Source of the DNA: CAYMND01 sp964465065
GTDB lineage: Bacteria > Acidobacteriota > Aminicenantia > UBA2199
NCBI GenBank assembly: GCA_964465065.1
Contig: CAYXHZ010000039.1
Location: 1 to 29,009 of the forward strand
Length of the DNA: 29,009 nucleotides
Direction of reading: 5' to 3'
Below the pieces are notes generated by a model. It was given only the letters and a program-made list of their open reading frames with translations. It searched no databases and was not told where the DNA came from. This document shows, piece after piece, positions 24,208 through 29,009 of this stretch. Each line of letters starts with the position of its first letter. The stretch's first letter is position 1. Position numbers and translations under genes: made by a program.

Positions 24208-24235
24208 ATTATGCCGCTTCAAAGAGAAAAGTAAA
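24208..24235 (-). promoter_or_regulatory. Promoter of the GapN-like/DDAH operon
   Basis: On the minus strand TTTACT (24230-24235), a 16-base spacer and CATAAT (24208-24213) precede the gene, whose ATG at 24181 carries a normal ribosome site. It is back-to-back with the promoter of the divergent P-type ATPase. Confidence 0.5.
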
Positions 24236-24267
24236 GCGCGCTGCAAACGTTTTCCGGTCGCCGTCTC

Positions 24268-24296
24268 TTGACAATTCGCCGAACGGACAATACATT
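24268..24296 (+). promoter_or_regulatory. Promoter of the P-type ATPase, apparently leaderless
   Basis: TTGACA (24268-24273), a 17-base spacer and TACATT (24291-24296). Seven bases after the -10 lies the A of the ATG at 24303, which would be the transcription start. No Shine-Dalgarno is present (AGCCCC directly precedes the ATG). Confidence 0.55.
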
Positions 24297-24302
24297 AGCC
24301 CC

Positions 24303-27014
24303 ATGGATAAAAACGAAATTTCCGACAAAGCGTCTGCCTATACTCTGAGCGTCCAGGAAGCCTTGGCCCTGTTCGCTGTCGATGCGGGAACCGGTCTGAG
24401 CGGCGAACAGGCCGCCAGGAGACTGGCCGAACACGGCTACAACGAACTGGTTTCCAGGCAGAGAAAGAGTTTTGCACAGATGCTGCTGGCCCAGTTTAAA
24501 AGTTTCATGATTCTAGTTCTGCTGGCAGCGGCCGCCATATCCGGCTTTGTCGGTGTCATGGAGGGGGAAGGTCTGCTGGATGCGCTGGTGATTCTGGGGA
24601 TCCTGATCCTGAACGCCCTGGTCGGCGCCTTTCAGGAACGCAAAGCCGAGACCGCCCTGGCTGCCCTGAAAAACCTGGCGGCACCGATCACCAAGGTGCT
24701 TCGCAACGGAGCTGTGACCGAGCTTTTGACCCGGGAATTGGTCCCGGGCGACATCGTCATTCTGGAAACCGGGGCCGTGGTGCCGGCGGACCTGAGGCTG
24801 ATCGAAGCGGTCAACCTGAAAATCCAGGAATCGGCGCTGACAGGCGAATCCGTTGCGGTCGACAAACAGAGCGAAAGGACGGTCGAGCGCGACGCCGCTC
24901 TGGGAGATCGCACCAATATGGCTTTTTCCAGCGCCATGGTCACCTACGGCCGGGGCCGGGGGCTTGTCGTGGCCACGGGAATGGAAACGGAAGTCGGAAA
25001 AATCGCCGACCTGCTTCAGCACACGGAAGACACGGACACGCCCATGAGTCGCCGCCTGGAACAACTGGGCAAGGTACTGGGCATCGCCGCGCTGAGCATC
25101 TGTGCCGTCATTTTTCTGGTCGGCACCCTGTACGGCAATTCGGCGCTGTCCATGTTCATGACGGCGGTCAGTCTGGCGGTTGCCGCCATCCCCGAGGGCC
25201 TTCCGGCCATTTCCACCATCGTTTTGGCTATCGGCGTGCAGCGTATGGTGAAACGGAACGCCGTCATCCGCACCTTGCCTTCGGTGGAAACCCTGGGCAG
25301 CGCGACGGTGATCTGTTCCGACAAGACCGGAACCCTCACCCAGAACAAGATGACGGTTGTCCAGGCCTATGTCAACCACCGGCACGACCTGATCAACCGC
25401 AGCGCGCCCGCCAGCGTCCTCAACGACGAGGAAAACCGGCTCCTGTCCATTTCGGTGCTGTGCGTCGACGCGCAACCCCGGGTCGGTGCGGATGGAAAAA
25501 CCGAATACAGCGGCGATCCGACCGAAACCGCCCTCCTGGATTTCGGCGCCCTGTACGGTATGCATAAGAATGAAATCGAGAAAAGCTTTCCCCGCGTGGC
25601 CGAGATTCCGTTCGATTCCGAGCGCAAACGGATGACCACGGTCAACAGAATTTCCGAAAAAGAGACCCGTGTCAATGTAAAAGGCGGTCTGGACGAGGTA
25701 CTGGCGGTTTGCGACAAAATTGTCGTTCAGGGGCAGATCAGGCCCTTGACCGCGGCAGACACGGAGCGGATCCGTCAGGCCAACGAAAACATGGCCGCTT
25801 CGGCTCTGCGGGTCTTGGCCATGGCCTATCGGGACCTGGCCGAGGCTCCGCGCAACGTGACGATCGGAGCACTGGAAACCGGTCTCGTTTTTGTCGGTTT
25901 ACTGGGCATGATCGATCCGGCCCGGCCAGAGGTGCTGCTTGCCGTTGCCAAGTGCAACACGGCCGGTATCCGGCCGATCATGATCACCGGCGACCACAAG
26001 AGCACGGCCATGGCCATCGCCCGGGAAATCGGCATTTTTCGGGAAGGGGATTTGGCCATCACCGGCACGGAACTGGCCAGGCTGTCCGACGAGGAGTTCA
26101 CAGGACGGGTCAGCCGTTATTCGGTCTACGCCAGGGTGGCCCCCGAACACAAGGTGCGGATCGTGAAAACCTGGCAGAAACACGGCGAGGTCGTGGCCAT
26201 GACCGGCGATGGCGTCAACGACGCCCCCGCCCTCAAACAGGCCGATATCGGCGCCGCCATGGGCATAGTCGGCACGGATGTGGCCAAAGGCGCGGCGGAT
26301 ATGGTGCTGACCGACGACAACTTCGCAACCATCGTGGCCGCCATCGAGGAAGGGCGGCGGATCTACGACAACATTCTCAAGGCAGTCCAGTTTCTGCTGT
26401 CGACCAACGTGGGGGAAATATTCCTGTTGCTGATTACCTCCGTTTTCAACCTGGGTGTGCCGCTGCTGCCGATCCAGATCCTGTGGGTCAACCTGGTGAC
26501 CGACAGTCTGCCGGCACTCGCCCTGAGCGTCGATCCGGCGGAGCAGAACATCATGAACCGCCGGCCGCGCAACTCCAGGAAAGGGTTCATGACCCGGGGC
26601 ATGGCCTGGCGGATCGTGTACCAGGGTATCATGATCGGTGCCATTCCGCTGGCGGCCTATCTCATGGGACGTCGCGACGGAGGCGAGGCGCTGGGGCAGA
26701 CCATGGCCTTTGCCACGCTGATCTTCGCCCAACTGGTGCATGTACGCAACCTGCATTCCAATACCCGCTCGTCGCTGGCGATCAGCCCTCTGCGCAACAA
26801 GCCGCTCATCGGCGCAGTCATGGCCTCGGCCGTTCTGGCGCTGCTGGTGCTGTTGCTTCCTTCCTTGCGGACGGTGTTCAGCCTCAGCGAAATGGATGGC
26901 CGTCACTGGCTGACCGTGGGACTGATGTCCTTGATTCCGATCCTGATCGTCGACCTTTTCAAATTGTTGCGTATCAACGGCGCCGACAGCGATTCGCTGC
27001 CTGATGAAGGCTGA
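24303..27014 (+). CDS. Ca2+-type P2A cation-transporting ATPase
   Basis: The product has 903 residues, typical of bacterial SERCA-like pumps. The phosphorylation site is SDKTGTLTQNKM with Asp340. The actuator loop LTGESVAVDK and the hinge MTGDGVNDAPALKQADIG are intact. Membrane Ca2+ ligands of SERCA have counterparts: Glu298 in IPEGLPA (Glu309 of SERCA), Asn702 and Glu705 in STNVGE (Asn768/Glu771), and Asn730, Thr733, Asp734 in VNLVTDSLP (Asn796/Thr799/Asp800). It should pump Ca2+ (or Mn2+) out of the cytoplasm. The helix-8 Glu of SERCA has no obvious counterpart, as in many bacterial pumps. It is transcribed alone and divergently from the GapN-like gene. Confidence 0.92.
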   Translation: MDKNEISDKASAYTLSVQEALALFAVDAGTGLSGEQAARRLAEHGYNELVSRQRKSFAQMLLAQFKSFMILVLLAAAAISGFVGVMEGEGLLDALVILGILILNALVGAFQERKAETALAALKNLAAPITKVLRNGAVTELLTRELVPGDIVILETGAVVPADLRLIEAVNLKIQESALTGESVAVDKQSERTVERDAALGDRTNMAFSSAMVTYGRGRGLVVATGMETEVGKIADLLQHTEDTDTPMSRRLEQLGKVLGIAALSICAVIFLVGTLYGNSALSMFMTAVSLAVAAIPEGLPAISTIVLAIGVQRMVKRNAVIRTLPSVETLGSATVICSDKTGTLTQNKMTVVQAYVNHRHDLINRSAPASVLNDEENRLLSISVLCVDAQPRVGADGKTEYSGDPTETALLDFGALYGMHKNEIEKSFPRVAEIPFDSERKRMTTVNRISEKETRVNVKGGLDEVLAVCDKIVVQGQIRPLTAADTERIRQANENMAASALRVLAMAYRDLAEAPRNVTIGALETGLVFVGLLGMIDPARPEVLLAVAKCNTAGIRPIMITGDHKSTAMAIAREIGIFREGDLAITGTELARLSDEEFTGRVSRYSVYARVAPEHKVRIVKTWQKHGEVVAMTGDGVNDAPALKQADIGAAMGIVGTDVAKGAADMVLTDDNFATIVAAIEEGRRIYDNILKAVQFLLSTNVGEIFLLLITSVFNLGVPLLPIQILWVNLVTDSLPALALSVDPAEQNIMNRRPRNSRKGFMTRGMAWRIVYQGIMIGAIPLAAYLMGRRDGGEALGQTMAFATLIFAQLVHVRNLHSNTRSSLAISPLRNKPLIGAVMASAVLALLVLLLPSLRTVFSLSEMDGRHWLTVGLMSLIPILIVDLFKLLRINGADSDSLPDEG

Positions 27015-27026
27015 AAGACGACGCCG

Positions 27027-27044
27027 AGCGGTTTTGCGCTTTTT
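27027..27044 (+). terminator. Weak terminator candidate after the P-type ATPase
   Basis: AGCG-gttttg-CGCT followed by TTTT, 13 bases after the stop. The stem is four pairs, extendable by a wobble pair, so it is only a candidate. A second hairpin, GAGCG/CGCTC at 27111-27126, has no T-tract. Confidence 0.25.
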
Positions 27045-27138
27045 CCATGACGGGCTTGTAGGGGGAAAGCCGGCAGTCCATCGAAACACTGGATCGGAAT
27101 AACTCGAAATGAGCGCAGCGCCGCTCGGAAAAGCGAAA

Positions 27139-27166
27139 GTGATAGCCATTTTTTCAAAACGATAAT
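27139..27166 (+). promoter_or_regulatory. Promoter candidate for the chemotaxis receptor
   Basis: GTGATA (27139-27144), a 16-base spacer and GATAAT (27161-27166). The leader to the ATG at 27241 would be about 68 bases and ends in GAGGAGGG. A sigma28 match was considered but its spacing is wrong. Confidence 0.35.
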
Positions 27167-27240
27167 ATTGTATTGTATCTGGCGATTTGAGGCATAAAAG
27201 CCGGGCATTCGTAAGAGTCATTCAGGTTGAGGAGGGAAAA

Positions 27241-28806
27241 ATGGAATGGTACAAGAATCTGATGATCGGGAAGAAATTCATCGTCGCCTTCCTGATCATG
27301 ATTTTGTTCATCGTCGCGGTCGGATTGCTGGGGATCCGCAGCACCAAGGAGATACACAGTTATGTCCAGGATATGGTCGCCGTGCGGATTCCGGCCATGG
27401 ACTACCTGATCCAGGCCGATCGGGACCTGCAGCAGCTGCTGGTGGCCGAGCGCTCGATGATGTTCCGCGAAACCGATCCGGCCTTGTTCAGCAAACTGGC
27501 CGGAGACTACGACGAAAATCTCAGTCAGTCCAAGGATCGCTGGGAAAAGTACAAGCTGCTGGCTTCGACTGACGAAGAGAAACAGGTCTTCGCCAGCTAC
27601 GAATCGGCCCGTGCCGATTGGCAGGCTGTCAGCCAACGGATCGTCGACAACCGCAAAAGCGGCGACGAGGCGGCCCGCCAGAGTTCCCGGGAGCTCAGCC
27701 TGGGACAAGCCAGCGAAAAATTCGAAACCATGCGCGAATACCTCAATGTCCTCCAGGAGATCAACGATAAAATCGTGACCCGGACGCAAGAGGCCTCGGT
27801 GCGCGCCTACTCCCGGGTGCTGATTTTCATCCTGCTGATCACGGGCCTGGCCATTCTGGCCGCCGTGTCGTTCTGGCTGCTGTTCAACCGCACCATATCC
27901 AATCCGGTCCGGGAGATGGTCACCCGGGCCCGCGACCTGGCCGAAGGCGAAGGCGACCTGACCAAGCGCATCAGCACGGCCAACCAGGACGAACTGGGAG
28001 AATTGAGCGGCTGGTTCAACCGCTTCATCCAGCAGATCCACGAAATCGTCAGCCGGGTCAAGGGCCGCAGTCTGGCCCTGATCGATTCCACCGCCAAGGT
28101 TTCCAGCGGCGGCGAGACCCTGGCCACCCGGACCAGCGAGCAGGCAGCGTCCATCACCGAGACTTCGACCACCCTGGAAGAATTCACCTCGGTCCTGAAG
28201 ATGAACAAGGAGAATTCGGACGAGGTCAACCGCTTGCTGGAACAGTTCAACGCCGAGCTCCGGGCCAAACGCGCCCTGGTGGAGAACGTGACCGGAACCA
28301 TGCAGGAGATATCCGAATCCGGTAAAAAAATCGATGTCATCGTCAACGTGATCAACGATATCAGTTTCCAGACCAACCTGCTGGCCCTCAACGCCGCCGT
28401 CGAAGCGGCCCGGGCCGGAGACGCCGGCCGCGGTTTCGCCGTCGTCGCCTCCGAGGTCAGGAGTCTGGCGCAAAAGACTGCCGAATCGTCGCGAAACATC
28501 CAGGCCATCGTCAGCAACAACATCCAGACGACCCGGAAGGGAACCGAGCTGGTCAACCAGACTTCCGTCTTCTTCTCGGGAATCGCCAAAATCGTCGAGG
28601 AGATCTCGACCAAGATGCAGGTGATCGCCAACTCCTCCCGGGAGCAGTTCACCGGTATCGAACAGATCAACCTGGCTGTTTCGCAGCTGGAGGAGGTCAT
28701 CAACCAGAACGCCTCGCTTGTTGAGGACTTTTCCATGACCGCCAAGGAAATGCTGGCCAGTTCCAGCGAGCTCAAGGAACTGGTCGAACGCTTCAGAACC
28801 GAATAA
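27241..28806 (+). CDS. Methyl-accepting chemotaxis protein (transmembrane receptor)
   Basis: The product has 521 residues; the ATG at 27241 follows GAGGAGGG, so I prefer it over an upstream in-frame start at 27187. Membrane helix 1 is about 12-31 and helix 2 about 193-215, enclosing a helical ligand-binding domain of about 160 residues of the four-helix-bundle type. HAMP follows (ISNPVREMVTRARDLAEGEG to about 270). The signalling hairpin contains the conserved tip ISFQTNLLALNAAVEAARAG then DAGRGFAVVASEVRSLAQK. Upstream and downstream arms carry Gln/Glu pairs for methylation. There is no C-terminal CheR-tether pentapeptide (it ends ELVERFRTE). The ligand is unknown. No other chemotaxis gene is in the window, so it is an isolated receptor. 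Confidence 0.93.
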   Translation: MEWYKNLMIGKKFIVAFLIMILFIVAVGLLGIRSTKEIHSYVQDMVAVRIPAMDYLIQADRDLQQLLVAERSMMFRETDPALFSKLAGDYDENLSQSKDRWEKYKLLASTDEEKQVFASYESARADWQAVSQRIVDNRKSGDEAARQSSRELSLGQASEKFETMREYLNVLQEINDKIVTRTQEASVRAYSRVLIFILLITGLAILAAVSFWLLFNRTISNPVREMVTRARDLAEGEGDLTKRISTANQDELGELSGWFNRFIQQIHEIVSRVKGRSLALIDSTAKVSSGGETLATRTSEQAASITETSTTLEEFTSVLKMNKENSDEVNRLLEQFNAELRAKRALVENVTGTMQEISESGKKIDVIVNVINDISFQTNLLALNAAVEAARAGDAGRGFAVVASEVRSLAQKTAESSRNIQAIVSNNIQTTRKGTELVNQTSVFFSGIAKIVEEISTKMQVIANSSREQFTGIEQINLAVSQLEEVINQNASLVEDFSMTAKEMLASSSELKELVERFRTE

Positions 28807-28812
28807 GACCCG

Positions 28813-28850
28813 AAAAAAAGTGTCCCTCCCGGCAGGGAGCCGGGAGGGAC
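28813..28850 (-). terminator. Strong intrinsic terminator, minus-strand orientation
   Basis: A perfect 12-pair GC stem (28822-28833 with 28839-28850) and a five-base loop. On the minus strand the stem is followed, one base after the last C, by seven T (plus-strand A 28813-28819). It ends the minus-strand gene whose stop is at 28871. On the plus strand no T-run follows, so it does not act as a normal terminator for the chemotaxis receptor. Confidence 0.8.
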
Positions 28851-28870
28851 CAGGGGGGATAAGGAGGGTT

Positions 28871-29009
28871 TTATATGAAAAGCTTTTCGCCCGAGCTTTC
28901 CGATGAAGGAGCGATCTTGATTTCGGACACTTGTTCGTACTCGTGATCGTCGAGGGAGATCTGCATCAGCCGGCGCAGGTCGCGCTGGAGCCATTGTTCG
29001 ACCAGCCAG
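28871..29009 (-). CDS. C-terminus of an unidentified minus-strand protein (truncated by window)
   Basis: The reading frame is open to the right edge and ends at TAA (28871-28873), with 45 residues visible. The tail begins WLVEQWLQRDLRRLMQISLD and ends SSGEKLFI. Helical, charged, with a serine-rich end and no recognisable motif. The frame is supported by its non-random content and by the terminator 21 bases after the stop. I cannot name the protein. Confidence 0.55.
   Translation of the reverse strand, partial: WLVEQWLQRDLRRLMQISLDDHEYEQVSEIKIAPSSESSGEKLFI

Noticed and set aside
22553..24271. Plus-strand open frame of about 570 codons antisense to the GapN-like gene.
   Set aside because: No start context or motifs; the minus-strand frame has all ALDH blocks and a ribosome site.
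27045..27130. Possible c-di-GMP-I (GEMM) riboswitch before the chemotaxis receptor.
   Set aside because: The conserved core (GCAAAGCC-type segment and tetraloop receptor) is not present.
27136..27168. Possible sigma28 promoter (GAAAGTGA ... AACGATAA) for the chemotaxis receptor.
   Set aside because: The spacing between the two parts is about four bases too long and both parts deviate; the sigma70-type candidate is equally or more plausible.
28875..28946. Short plus-strand frame after AAGGAGGG (23 codons).
   Set aside because: It overlaps the minus-strand coding tail and terminator region. The Shine-Dalgarno-like sequence is probably a coincidence of the GC-rich hairpin flank.
1..29009. tRNA, rRNA, CRISPR repeats, insertion sequences, phage genes.
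   Set aside because: None recognised by reading; no repeat array, transposase or integrase motif seen.

Overview
This window comes from a bacterial chromosome with an outer membrane. It encodes a TolC-type channel, an HlyD-type periplasmic adaptor, a large predicted outer-membrane barrel and two lipoproteins. Coding DNA is GC-rich and genes are tightly packed, with many ATGA overlaps. I cannot name the organism. The DUF5916-type barrel protein fits phyla such as Acidobacteriota or Bacteroidota/Gemmatimonadota relatives, but this is only a hint. I saw no rRNA, tRNA, insertion sequence, prophage or CRISPR array.

Layout. 1-3743 (+): the C-terminal part of a SUMF1-domain protein, then a run of small secreted or envelope genes (PPC-like exported protein, NodB polysaccharide deacetylase, lipoprotein alpha/beta hydrolase) and a DUF1904 protein. 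3853-6354 (+): an 833-residue CBM9/DUF5916-like barrel protein. 6397-8986 (-): a three-gene operon of Cys-cluster protein, AlaX-type alanyl-tRNA editing protein and GNAT-YoaP acetyltransferase. 9087-11745 (+): an MFS transporter and rlmN. 11816-13489 (+): an NSS-family sodium symporter with an extra N-terminal helix. 13480-21134 (-): a nine-gene block reading tetR, tolC-like, hlyD-like, two ABC ATPases, two ABC-2 permeases, cupin, pgsA. The first seven form a complete YbhGFSR-like efflux system with its own outer-membrane channel and a probably autoregulated TetR repressor. 21135-21758: a strikingly AT-rich non-coding gap. 21759-24181 (-): a DDAH (dimethylargininase) and GapN-like aldehyde dehydrogenase operon. 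24303-27014 (+): a Ca2+-type P-ATPase. 27241-28806 (+): a methyl-accepting chemotaxis protein. 28871-29009 (-): the C-terminus of an unidentified protein, followed by a strong terminator.

The observations I rate highest are these. (1) The two efflux ATPases carry complementary defects that would fall in the same composite ATP site. (2) The GapN-like enzyme has glycine where the catalytic glutamate should be. (3) Several genes without a Shine-Dalgarno sequence have a promoter placed so that the transcript would start at or next to the start codon. (4) The AT-rich gap holds a terminator for the DDAH operon plus a second hairpin with a T-tract that belongs to no visible gene. I did not find a clearly new defence or mobile system. 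The AlaX/GNAT-YoaP/Cys-cluster operon and the DDAH/GapN-like operon are the best candidates for an uncharacterised pathway.
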